Origin: DATHKG01 sp035489435
GTDB lineage: Bacteria; Bacteroidota; Bacteroidia; Chitinophagales; Chitinophagaceae
Assembly (NCBI GenBank): GCA_035489435.1
Contig: DATHKG010000029.1
Reading direction: 5' to 3' (one strand)
DNA: 64,000 nt
The notes below the pieces were generated by a model. That model saw nothing but the letters and a program-made list of their open reading frames with translations, made no database searches and had not been told where the DNA came from. Position numbers and translations under genes: made by a program. Shown piece after piece: positions 52,407-60,709 of this stretch. Within the stretch, counting starts at the first letter, position 1; every line of letters starts with the position of its first letter.

Positions 52407-53480
52407 ATGACTGGATTCAACAAGTATCTCAACATTATTATTCTTTTTTCTGCCTGTTATAGCTGTGGTACTGCTGGTCAGCAAGCAACGGGCTCTTTAT
52501 CGGGCGTAAAATCCCGAAATTTCAATTCATTATTCATCAATCCTGTTCTTAACAAGGATTTTGCGGACCCGACTGTTATTAAGGCAGCAGATGGGTTTTA
52601 TTATGCATACGCAACTAATACGGGTAACAAGGATGGCAGTATGACCAATATCCAGGTTGCGAAATCAAAGAACCTGGTTCAGTGGGAACTGCTCGGAGAT
52701 GCACTTCCACAGCGACCCACCTGGGCAAATAAGGACTTCTGGGCACCTCATGTCAGTTATGATGGCAACCTTAAAAAATACTTCCTTTATTATTCCGGTG
52801 AATCCATAAATGATTCCATGGGAAAATGTTTGGGAGTAGCGGTATCATCATTACCGGCCGGGCCCTTTGTTGATAAAGGAAGTCCGTTGATCTGCGGCGA
52901 AACATTTGTTAACATCGATCCTATGGCTTTTGATGATCCTGTAACAGGGAAAAAATTATTGTATTGGGGATCAGCATTCAAACCAATAAAAGTGCAGGAA
53001 CTGTCTGCTGACAGGATAAATTTTAAAGCCGGAAGTATTCCAACAGATCTTGTTTCTCCCGTGATAAATAAGGATCCTTCCAATTACCAGAAGCTGATTG
53101 AAGGGGCATGGGTGGAATATAATAACGGATATTATTACATGTATTTTTCGGGAGATAATTGTTGTGGTGAAAAAGCACACTATGGTGTGATGATAGCAAG
53201 GTCGAAGTTAGCTTCGGGTCCTTTTGAAAATAAATCAGGCGAAGCAGACGGTAAGTATTCAGTCATCCTGGGAAAAAACTCAAATTGGATCGCGCCGGGT
53301 CACAATTCTGTTGTGAAAGATGGAGCGGGTGTTAACTGGATTATCTATCATGCCATAGACTCTGCACAACGCAACGGGGGCAGAAAGATGCTTATTGACA
53401 AAATCATTTATCATAACGGCTGGCCAACCATCGGAAATGGAACTCCTTCGACCGATTCAACGAATGCACCCGGCCAATAA
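52407..53480 (+). CDS. GH43 arabinanase-like lipoprotein
   Basis: Lipoprotein of 357 residues; ATG at 52407 gives a signal ending ACYSC (Cys20). GH43 triad Asp54 (FADPTV), Asp171 (VNIDPMAFDD) and Glu232 (LIEGAWVEY). The blades carry FWAPHVSYDGNLKKYFLYYSG, SKLASGPFENK and WIAPGHNSVVKDGAGVNWIIYHAID, the last being characteristic of endo-arabinanase and related GH43 subfamilies. It probably acts at the surface on an arabinan backbone. It follows the large GH43 by 46 bp. Confidence 0.92.
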   Translation: MTGFNKYLNIIILFSACYSCGTAGQQATGSLSGVKSRNFNSLFINPVLNKDFADPTVIKAADGFYYAYATNTGNKDGSMTNIQVAKSKNLVQWELLGDALPQRPTWANKDFWAPHVSYDGNLKKYFLYYSGESINDSMGKCLGVAVSSLPAGPFVDKGSPLICGETFVNIDPMAFDDPVTGKKLLYWGSAFKPIKVQELSADRINFKAGSIPTDLVSPVINKDPSNYQKLIEGAWVEYNNGYYYMYFSGDNCCGEKAHYGVMIARSKLASGPFENKSGEADGKYSVILGKNSNWIAPGHNSVVKDGAGVNWIIYHAIDSAQRNGGRKMLIDKIIYHNGWPTIGNGTPSTDSTNAPGQ

Positions 53481-53607
53481 TTTAAATTTCGCTATTAGTC
53501 TCCTAATTACGTTCTGAATCCCTACTTTTAAAGCAGGTGGCAAGCCTGGTTGAGAATGAATTCCCCGTCACGTATATGCCTGACTGTTACTATAAACATT
53601 ACTAACA

Positions 53608-55287
53608 ATGCTGATGAAAATTTCTATTCCAATAAGATTAATGCTGTTATTCTGGATTGCATCATCTGCCTGTAATTCACCGAAAGAGACGACTAATAGT
53701 TATGAAGCTGATATCATCATCTACGGTGGAACCTCCGCTGCGATTACCGCAGCTGTACAGGCAAAGAAAATGGGTAAGTCTGTCATTATAGTTTCGCCGG
53801 ATACCCATTTGGGTGGACTCAGTGCCGGCGGGCTTGGTTTTACAGATACCGGTAACAAGGGTGTGATTGGTGGATTATCACGTGATTTTTATCACCGGGT
53901 TTATATGCGGTATGCGCAGGACAGCACCTGGAAATGGCAGCCTAAATCAGAATATGGCAACAAAGGGCAGGGAACCCCGGCAATCGATGGTAATGAACGA
54001 ACCATGTGGATCTTTGAACCACATGTGGCCGAAGCGATTTTCGAAGACTATATCGCGGAAAATAAAATCGAAATCCATCGTAATGAATGGCTGGATCGGG
54101 CAAAAGGCGTTGAGAAAAAAGATAATAAGATTGTTTCTTTCAAAACGCTGAGCGGTAAAACCTTTAATGGAAAGATGTTCCTTGACGCAACTTACGAAGG
54201 TGACCTGATGGCTGCAGCCGGCGTAAAGTATCATGTTGGCCGCGAAGCAAACAGCGTTTACAATGAACAATGGAATGGCGTGCAGACCGGGATCTTCCAT
54301 CATGGGCACAACTTCAAAATGCAGATCTCTCCTTATAAAGTACCAGGTAATCCTTCAAGTGGTTTGCTTGCAAATATTTCATCTGAAGATCCGGGTAAAA
54401 ATGGTGAAGGAGATAATAAGATCCAGGCTTATTGTTTCCGGATGTGTTTGAGCAATCATCCTGAAAACCGGGTAGCTTTTGCCCGGCCGGATGGCTATGA
54501 TTCTACACAGTACGAACTACTTGTTCGAATTTTTAATGCAGGATGGAATGAACTCTTTGATAAATTTGATCCCATTCCAAATCGTAAAACCGATACAAAT
54601 AATCATGGTCCCTTTAGTACCGATTATATCGGGATGAATTATGATTACCCCGAAGCTTCCTATGAAGTTCGCCGCGATATCATAAAAAATCACGAAACAT
54701 ACCAGAAGGGACTTTTGTATTTTATAAGCACCGACCCAAGGATTCCCGATAGTATTCAAAAGGCATTCAACACCTGGGGACTTGCAAAAGATGAATTTAA
54801 AGATAACGGTAACTGGCCTCACCAGATCTATGTGCGTGAGGCGCGCCGTATGTTAAGTGATTATGTGATGACTGAAAATGATGCCCTTGGCAAACGCGAA
54901 GTCCCGGAGCCGATTGGTATGGGTTCCTATACAATAGATGCGCACCATGCACAGCGATATATTACACCTGAAGGTTTTGTCCAGAATGAAGGTGATGTAG
55001 GTGTGAAGGCACCAAAACCGTATAGCATTTCATACAAATCAATCATACCCAAAAAAGCAGAGTGTAGTAATTTGCTGGTACCTGTTTGTATTTCAAGTTC
55101 ACATATAGCTTTTGGTTCTATACGCATGGAACCGGTCTTTATGATACTTGGTGAATCAGCGGCTACTGCTGCTTCACTGGCAATTGATGGGGACGTCAGC
55201 GTACAGGACCTGCCATACGAAACATTGAAGCAAAGCCTGATACAGCAAAAACAGCAATTAAGCTTAACCAATCAGATAAAACAATAA
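53608..55287 (+). CDS. FAD-dependent oxidoreductase (FAD_oxidored family), lipoprotein
   Basis: Putative flavoprotein of 559 residues. Lipoprotein signal ending IASSAC; Rossmann motif near residue 37 (IIIYGGTSAAITAAVQAKKMGKSVIIV; GGTSAA in place of GxGxxG) and LGGLSAGGLGFTDTGNKGVIGGLSRDFYHRVY. C-terminal segment IAFGSIRMEPVFMILGESAATAASLAI is the family end. PF12831 proteins are frequent in PULs of this phylum; reactions are largely unknown and oxidation of sugars or sugar alcohols is a guess. Lipid anchoring of an FAD enzyme implies export, notable because folding with FAD normally happens in the cytosol. The stop codon is in an 8-bp tandem repeat. Confidence 0.85.
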   Translation: MLMKISIPIRLMLLFWIASSACNSPKETTNSYEADIIIYGGTSAAITAAVQAKKMGKSVIIVSPDTHLGGLSAGGLGFTDTGNKGVIGGLSRDFYHRVYMRYAQDSTWKWQPKSEYGNKGQGTPAIDGNERTMWIFEPHVAEAIFEDYIAENKIEIHRNEWLDRAKGVEKKDNKIVSFKTLSGKTFNGKMFLDATYEGDLMAAAGVKYHVGREANSVYNEQWNGVQTGIFHHGHNFKMQISPYKVPGNPSSGLLANISSEDPGKNGEGDNKIQAYCFRMCLSNHPENRVAFARPDGYDSTQYELLVRIFNAGWNELFDKFDPIPNRKTDTNNHGPFSTDYIGMNYDYPEASYEVRRDIIKNHETYQKGLLYFISTDPRIPDSIQKAFNTWGLAKDEFKDNGNWPHQIYVREARRMLSDYVMTENDALGKREVPEPIGMGSYTIDAHHAQRYITPEGFVQNEGDVGVKAPKPYSISYKSIIPKKAECSNLLVPVCISSSHIAFGSIRMEPVFMILGESAATAASLAIDGDVSVQDLPYETLKQSLIQQKQQLSLTNQIKQ

Positions 55288-55300
55288 GGCCATAAGGCCA
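55285..55300 (+). repeat. 8-bp tandem repeat over a stop codon
   Basis: TAAGGCCA occurs twice in direct succession (55285-55292, 55293-55300); the first TAA is the stop codon of the FAD oxidoreductase gene. Confidence 0.8.
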
Positions 55301-55407
55301 TTCCTGTTATACCAATGAAAGTTGCCGTTTCAATGGGAAGATCGTTCACTAACAGCCAAAGGCATATATGCAAGACAACTGAAATACTATCTGTCAATTT
55401 TGAGAAT

Positions 55408-57183
55408 ATGAAACGAAATCTGGCTTTTGTTATCGCATCAGTTTTATTGGGTTTTTCCCTGCACTCCAATGCGCAGACTTCCCGTGGAACTAATTTATAC
55501 CAGCAAACGAGCGAGATGGCAGATATGATGATACAATATGATGCGGACAGAGCAAGCATCATGCGTTTCTATTCTACCAGCGGATCCGGCGATGAATCGC
55601 GGCTGCGACAACAGCGGAGCGATTATAATTCTCCCGAACGCCGTCAGCGTTTAATGCAGCTCACAGCAGACTATCTCAGGCAGATAACAGTGGTGGATTT
55701 TGATAAGATGAACATCAATGGTAAAGTAGATTACCTGTTATTCAAAAGAAATCTTGAGGATGGTCAGAACCAATTGTTGCAGCAACAAAAGGATTATGAA
55801 CAGGTGATAAAATTCTTAACTTTTTCTGATAAAATATATGTTATTGAAAAACCACGTCGCAGGGGAATAGCCGTAAATGGAGAGCTGGCAGCAAAGGAGT
55901 TGAATGAAATCAGCAATGAAGTAAACCTGGCGATTAAGAAACTGAAAACGATTGATAGCATTGAGATGAAACAAGCCAGCCTTGCAGCTGATGCTGTCAA
56001 CGCTTTACAAGGTGCCTTGAAAAATTATTATAATTTCTATAACGGTTATGATCCATTATTTACCTGGTGGGTACCGAAGACTTATACAGGACTGGATAGC
56101 TTACTCAACCTGTATGCCTTATCATTAAAAAAGAAAGGAAAGATTAATACCGCACAAAAGGACGATGGCAGTGGTATCATTGGTAATCCTATCGGAAGGG
56201 AAGAGTTGATACGAACACTGAAACTTGAATTTATTCCCTATACCGCAGAAGAACTCGTGGATATCGCTAATAAAGAATTTGCATGGTGCGATGCAGAACT
56301 TCTGAAAGCATCGCGGGAAATGGGGTTTGGTGATAACTGGAAAGCGGCACAGGAAAAAGTAAAAAATATGTTTGTGCAGCCAGGTAAACAACCGGAAGCA
56401 ATGTATGATCTGTACAAACAATCCGTTGATTTTTTGAAAAAAAATGACCTGGTCACAATACCACCATTGGCCGAGGAAGCCTGGGGTATGTACATGATGT
56501 CGCCCGACAGGCAAAGAGTAAATCCGTTCTTCCTGGGAGGAGAATCACTGATAATTTCATATCCAACCAACTCGATGACTTATGATGAGAAAATGATGAG
56601 TATGCGGGGTAACAACCCTTATTTTTCGCGTGCTACAGTTCATCATGAGTTGGTTGCCGGCCATCATTTGCAAGGTTACATGAAGGGAAGACATAAGACC
56701 TACCGAAATTTCGACACACCATTTTGGGTGGAAGGCAATGCGCTGTATTGGGAATTATTATTATGGGATATGAATTTCCCGCGTACACCGGAAGACAAAA
56801 TTGGCATGTTATTCTGGCGTATGCACCGCTGCGCAAGAATTATTTTTTCACTAAACTATCATCTTGGCAAATGGACGCCACAGCAATGTATCGATTTCCT
56901 GGTTGACCGCGTAGGTCATGAAAGAGCCAACGCTGAAGGTGAAGTGCGACGATCGTTTACCGGAAGCTATGGCCCTTTATACCAGATAGCATATATGATT
57001 GGTGGGTTACAATTCATGGCACTGAAAAGAGAATTGGTAGATACACATAAAATGACCTATAAGCAATATCATGATGCAATATTGCACGAGAACAGTTTGC
57101 CTATAGAGATGTTAAGGGCTATTTTAACCAACCAGCCTTTAACCAGGAACTTTAAGACCAACTGGCGTTTTTATGAAAAATAG
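55408..57183 (+). CDS. DUF885 family protein, predicted zinc peptidase
   Basis: Exported protein of 591 residues; the ATG at 55408 gives signal MKRNLAFVIASVLLGFSLHSNAQ, and an earlier in-frame ATG (55315) is followed by a non-signal leader. DUF885 proteins are related to gluzincins: the motif VHHELVAGHHLQGYM near residue 411 contains HE-x-x-x-HH with the second Glu expected downstream (WVEGNALYWELLLWDM). A long helical N-terminal half precedes it. The family is poorly characterised; some members are annotated as X-Pro or carboxypeptidase-like. It is likely periplasmic and sits between the FAD enzyme and an S9 peptidase, suggesting peptide breakdown beside glycan use. Confidence 0.88.
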   Translation: MKRNLAFVIASVLLGFSLHSNAQTSRGTNLYQQTSEMADMMIQYDADRASIMRFYSTSGSGDESRLRQQRSDYNSPERRQRLMQLTADYLRQITVVDFDKMNINGKVDYLLFKRNLEDGQNQLLQQQKDYEQVIKFLTFSDKIYVIEKPRRRGIAVNGELAAKELNEISNEVNLAIKKLKTIDSIEMKQASLAADAVNALQGALKNYYNFYNGYDPLFTWWVPKTYTGLDSLLNLYALSLKKKGKINTAQKDDGSGIIGNPIGREELIRTLKLEFIPYTAEELVDIANKEFAWCDAELLKASREMGFGDNWKAAQEKVKNMFVQPGKQPEAMYDLYKQSVDFLKKNDLVTIPPLAEEAWGMYMMSPDRQRVNPFFLGGESLIISYPTNSMTYDEKMMSMRGNNPYFSRATVHHELVAGHHLQGYMKGRHKTYRNFDTPFWVEGNALYWELLLWDMNFPRTPEDKIGMLFWRMHRCARIIFSLNYHLGKWTPQQCIDFLVDRVGHERANAEGEVRRSFTGSYGPLYQIAYMIGGLQFMALKRELVDTHKMTYKQYHDAILHENSLPIEMLRAILTNQPLTRNFKTNWRFYEK

Positions 57184-57236
57184 TATTAATCCTCCTGCGG
57201 AATTATTCTATTAAATTAATTGACCAAAGCCATACA

Positions 57237-59486
57237 ATGAAGAAATTTATAACTGCTGTTTTTTGTTTGTTATTTTTATATCCTACACTGGCGCAGGAAT
57301 TGTCGAAAGCTGATTATGCCCGCGCGGTTTCCTTCCTATGGTCCAACCTCACCAATAACAAAGTATTCAATCTTTCTTTACAGGTTAACTGGTTTTCCGA
57401 CAGTACGGGGTTTTCATTTGTTACCCATAGCAGCAACGAGAAAGTCTTTAATAAATATAATTTTAAAGAAATGAAGGTCGACAGGATGTTCGATCATGCC
57501 AGGCTTGCAAAGCTGTTGACAGATTCATTAAAAACAGCATTTAAACCAACCGCGTTGCCATTTGATGTTGTGAGATATGTTAACAAATCAACCATTGAAT
57601 TTAATATTCGCGGCAAGGGATATAAGATCGATTTAAATAGTTGGATACTCAAGCTCAAAATGCCGGAGGAAGAAAACGAGATGGAGACGAAATCGCCCGA
57701 TGGGAAATGGATCGCCTTCAGCAAAGAAAACAATCTTTATGTCCGATCAACATCAACGGGAAAAGAAAAACAACTCAGTACCGGTGGAAAAAAGAATTAT
57801 GAATATGCCAGCTACTACGAATGGGGAGAGTTGATTGAAGGCGAAAATGGTGAGCGTCCTCCTCATTTTGGGGGCAATTGGTCGCATGATTCCAAATGGA
57901 TTCAAACTTATATTTGTGATCTCACCAAAGGGCAAAAGATGTATTTGTTGGACTGGAGCGTTGATACATTGTATCGTGCCCGCCTCTTATCTTATTATCG
58001 TGGCTCGCCTGGCGATACAGATATGGTATACATGATTCCTGTGATTTTTAATGTTGAAACAGGGGAGGAGATGCGCCTGGATGAGTTGCGGAACGTAAAT
58101 GCGGCCAATTTTGAATGGGCAAAGGAACCAGGCATTATCTATATGGAGAACAGGGTACGGGGTTACCAGCAAACAGATCTCTACCGTTATGATCTTAACA
58201 CAAAAAAACAGGAGAAAATTTATACTGAAACAAGTCCTACAAATATTGACAATTATAACTCACTGCTACAGGAAGATGCCAATGAAATTATTATCACATC
58301 CGAAAAGGATGGATGGAAACAATTGTATTTGCTTAACATAAAAAATAAAACACTCAGTCCGATCACAAATGGAACATTTTATGTAAATGATATTCTGCAC
58401 ACGGGTAAAAATTCTCAACCCATTCTTTTTGTCGCTTCGGGCCGGGAACCTGGCCGGAATCCCTACTACCAGCATGTTTATAAAATAAACCGCGACGGAA
58501 CAGCAATAACGCTGTTAACGCCGGAGAATGCCAACCATGATGTTTCAGTATCACCGGATGGAAAATATTTTACGGATAATATTTCGGCGCCTGATCAGCC
58601 TTCAGTATTAGTTCTACGTGAAAGCAAAACCGGCCGCATTATTCGTGAACTTAATAAAGCCAACATCGATGGGCTAATGGAGATGAATTATCGTTTCCCT
58701 GAAACGTTTTCGGTGACTGCCGGTGATGGTACTACAAAGATTTACGGCGCTATCTGGAAACCAACCTTATTCGATTCAACAAAAAAATACCCGGTGATAG
58801 ACCAGTCATATACAGGGCCTCATACCAATATGTTCCCAAGAAGTTTTACCGCTTCATTGGCGCGTTCAAACCAGGCGCTTGCTGAACTCGGGTTTATAGT
58901 TGTTACGATAGATGGCAGGGGCACGGCGGGCAGATCAAAAGCGTTTCACAATGTTTCATATAAGAACATGGGAAAAAATCTTACGGATCATGTGATGGGG
59001 ATCAGGGAACTGGGAAAAAAATATACATGGATGGACACAAGCCGGGTCGGGATATTTGGTCATTCAGCAGGTGGTTATGATGCGGGACATGCCGTGCTTG
59101 AATTTCCGGACTTTTATAAGGTAGCTGTTGCAAGCTCCGGTGATCATGACTTCAGAATGGAAAAAGACTGGTGGCCGGAAATGTATATGGGCTGGCCGGT
59201 TGATTCAACATATAACCAGGTTTCCAACATCACAATGGCAGGAAATTTGAAGGGGAAACTACTTATTGTTCATGGCGGAATCGATGAGAATGTAAATCCC
59301 TCGGCAACCTTCAAATTTGCAGAGGCACTTATAAAAGCGGACAAGGAATTTGATATGCTGATTTTGCCCAGCCAGCATCATGGCTATACCGGGAAGTTCA
59401 ATGACTATTTTACCAAGAAGAAATGGAACTATTTCGTTGAGCATCTGATGGGAGCCAAACCTATCTGGAATTTTGAATTAAGGTAA
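57237..59486 (+). CDS. S9 family dipeptidyl-peptidase IV-like serine peptidase
   Basis: Exported prolyl-oligopeptidase-clan enzyme of 749 residues; signal MKKFITAVFCLLFLYPTLAQ. Residues about 50-500 form a DPP-IV-like eight-bladed propeller (ETKSPDGKWIAFSKENNLYV, EYASYYEWGELIEGENG). The catalytic S9 domain has GHSAGG (Ser609; homologues usually GWSYGG or GHSYGG), Asp682 in HGGIDENV and His near 715 in SQHHGYTG. ETKSP in the propeller and YEWGE resemble the Glu-Glu N-terminus-binding elements of DPP-IV. It should cleave dipeptides from peptides in the periplasm. Confidence 0.92.
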   Translation: MKKFITAVFCLLFLYPTLAQELSKADYARAVSFLWSNLTNNKVFNLSLQVNWFSDSTGFSFVTHSSNEKVFNKYNFKEMKVDRMFDHARLAKLLTDSLKTAFKPTALPFDVVRYVNKSTIEFNIRGKGYKIDLNSWILKLKMPEEENEMETKSPDGKWIAFSKENNLYVRSTSTGKEKQLSTGGKKNYEYASYYEWGELIEGENGERPPHFGGNWSHDSKWIQTYICDLTKGQKMYLLDWSVDTLYRARLLSYYRGSPGDTDMVYMIPVIFNVETGEEMRLDELRNVNAANFEWAKEPGIIYMENRVRGYQQTDLYRYDLNTKKQEKIYTETSPTNIDNYNSLLQEDANEIIITSEKDGWKQLYLLNIKNKTLSPITNGTFYVNDILHTGKNSQPILFVASGREPGRNPYYQHVYKINRDGTAITLLTPENANHDVSVSPDGKYFTDNISAPDQPSVLVLRESKTGRIIRELNKANIDGLMEMNYRFPETFSVTAGDGTTKIYGAIWKPTLFDSTKKYPVIDQSYTGPHTNMFPRSFTASLARSNQALAELGFIVVTIDGRGTAGRSKAFHNVSYKNMGKNLTDHVMGIRELGKKYTWMDTSRVGIFGHSAGGYDAGHAVLEFPDFYKVAVASSGDHDFRMEKDWWPEMYMGWPVDSTYNQVSNITMAGNLKGKLLIVHGGIDENVNPSATFKFAEALIKADKEFDMLILPSQHHGYTGKFNDYFTKKKWNYFVEHLMGAKPIWNFELR

Positions 59487-59518
59487 TTTCTACATTTTAA
59501 ACCTTTAAATGAAAGATT

Positions 59519-60460
59519 ATGCAAAAAGTTATTCCCCATCTGTGGTTTGATAATCAAGCTAAAGAAGCAGCAAAATTCTATACTTCGATTTTTCCGGACT
59601 CAAAAATCAGCAATGTAACTACGCTCCGGGACACACCATCCGGTGACACCGAAGTGGTTAGTTTCCAACTCTGGAATCTGGAGTTTATGGCTATCAGTGC
59701 CGGCCCACTGTTTAAGTTCAATCCTTCTGTATCATTTATTGTTAATTTTGATCCGCTCCTATTTGGTTCTGCCAGCTCAAAAGAAGAAGCCAGGGAAAAA
59801 TTAGATACGGCCTGGAACAAATTATCGGAAGGCGGCACGGTGCTGATGCCGCTGGACAAATATCCTTTCAGTGAGCGCTATGGCTGGATCCAGGATAAAT
59901 ATGGCTTGTCCTGGCAATTGATACTCAGCGATCCCGAAGGAGAGCCAAGACCCGCAATAATGCCATCTATTCTGTTTGTCGGTAGCAAGGCAGGCAAAGC
60001 AGAGGAAGCGATCAACTTTTATCTTTCCGTATTTAAGAATTCAAAAATGGGTGGGTTGTTTCGTTACGGCAAAGATCAGGCACCTGATAAAGAAGACTCA
60101 GTTATGTATGCCGACTTTATGCTTGAAAATACCTGGCTGGCGGCAATGGATAGTGCACACGATCACAAATATGATTTTAATGAAGCAGTCTCTTTGCTGG
60201 TAAACTGCGAGGACCAGGCCGATATAGATTATTACTGGAAAAAATTATCGGCCGACCCTTCCTCTGAACAATGCGGTTGGCTGAAAGATAAATATGGATT
60301 ATCGTGGCAGATTTCATCTGTCGATTTGGAAGAAATGATGACTAATGGCACGCGTGAGCAGGTGGACAGGGTTACCCAGGCTTTTATGCCGATGAAAAAA
60401 CTTGATATTGAAAAATTAAAAGCGGCATACCATGGTAAGCCAGTTTTAGAAAAAAAGTAG
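59519..60460 (+). CDS. Tandem VOC (PhnB-like) protein
   Basis: Cytosolic protein of 313 residues made of two PhnB-like vicinal-oxygen-chelate domains. First: VIPHLWFDNQAKEAAKFYTSIFPDSKISN to GWIQDKYGLSWQLIL. Second: PSILFVGSKAGKAEEAINFYLSVFKNSKMG to GWLKDKYGLSWQISSVD. Databases often name them 3-demethylubiquinone methyltransferase-like; that activity is not implied. VOC domains usually bind a metal and bind or act on small molecules (resistance proteins, dioxygenases). A C-terminal helix follows (REQVDRVTQAFMPMKKLDIEKLKAAYHG). It ends at a convergent junction with a long palindrome. Confidence 0.9.
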   Translation: MQKVIPHLWFDNQAKEAAKFYTSIFPDSKISNVTTLRDTPSGDTEVVSFQLWNLEFMAISAGPLFKFNPSVSFIVNFDPLLFGSASSKEEAREKLDTAWNKLSEGGTVLMPLDKYPFSERYGWIQDKYGLSWQLILSDPEGEPRPAIMPSILFVGSKAGKAEEAINFYLSVFKNSKMGGLFRYGKDQAPDKEDSVMYADFMLENTWLAAMDSAHDHKYDFNEAVSLLVNCEDQADIDYYWKKLSADPSSEQCGWLKDKYGLSWQISSVDLEEMMTNGTREQVDRVTQAFMPMKKLDIEKLKAAYHGKPVLEKK

Positions 60461-60477
60461 TTCCCATTTTTCTTAAT

Positions 60478-60503
60478 CCTGTTATTTCAACCCCTGTTAT
60501 TTC
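60478..60503 (+). repeat. 11-bp direct repeat after the VOC gene
   Basis: CCTGTTATTTC at 60478-60488 and 60493-60503, period 15, 18 bp after the stop codon at 60460. Confidence 0.75.
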
Positions 60504-60534
60504 GACAGAGAATTACAATAAGCCAACTACCTAC

Positions 60535-60597
60535 GTTTAAAATATAATTGGAAATGTTTTCAATTTTATTGAAAGCATTTCCAATTATATTTTAAAC
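60535..60597. repeat. 63-bp near-perfect palindrome
   Basis: Arms of 22 bp (60535-60556 and 60576-60597) are exactly complementary, followed inside by one T/G mismatch, a further 7-bp stem (TTTCAAT/ATTGAAA) and a 3-nt loop. It is AT-rich, lacks a terminal T-run and lies between the convergent VOC and 518-residue genes. It could be a bidirectional terminator, a processed RNA hairpin or a remnant of a palindromic mobile element. No target-site duplication was seen. Confidence 0.9.
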
Positions 60598-60709
60598 AGA
60601 AAATCAAACAGAGAGGGTACCTTCGGCACTGTCTTTCCTGCCTGTAAACGGAAACACATCCGGGCTATGCTGTGCCTGGCAATTAATGTTAACCCGGGCT
60701 TACAGTATC

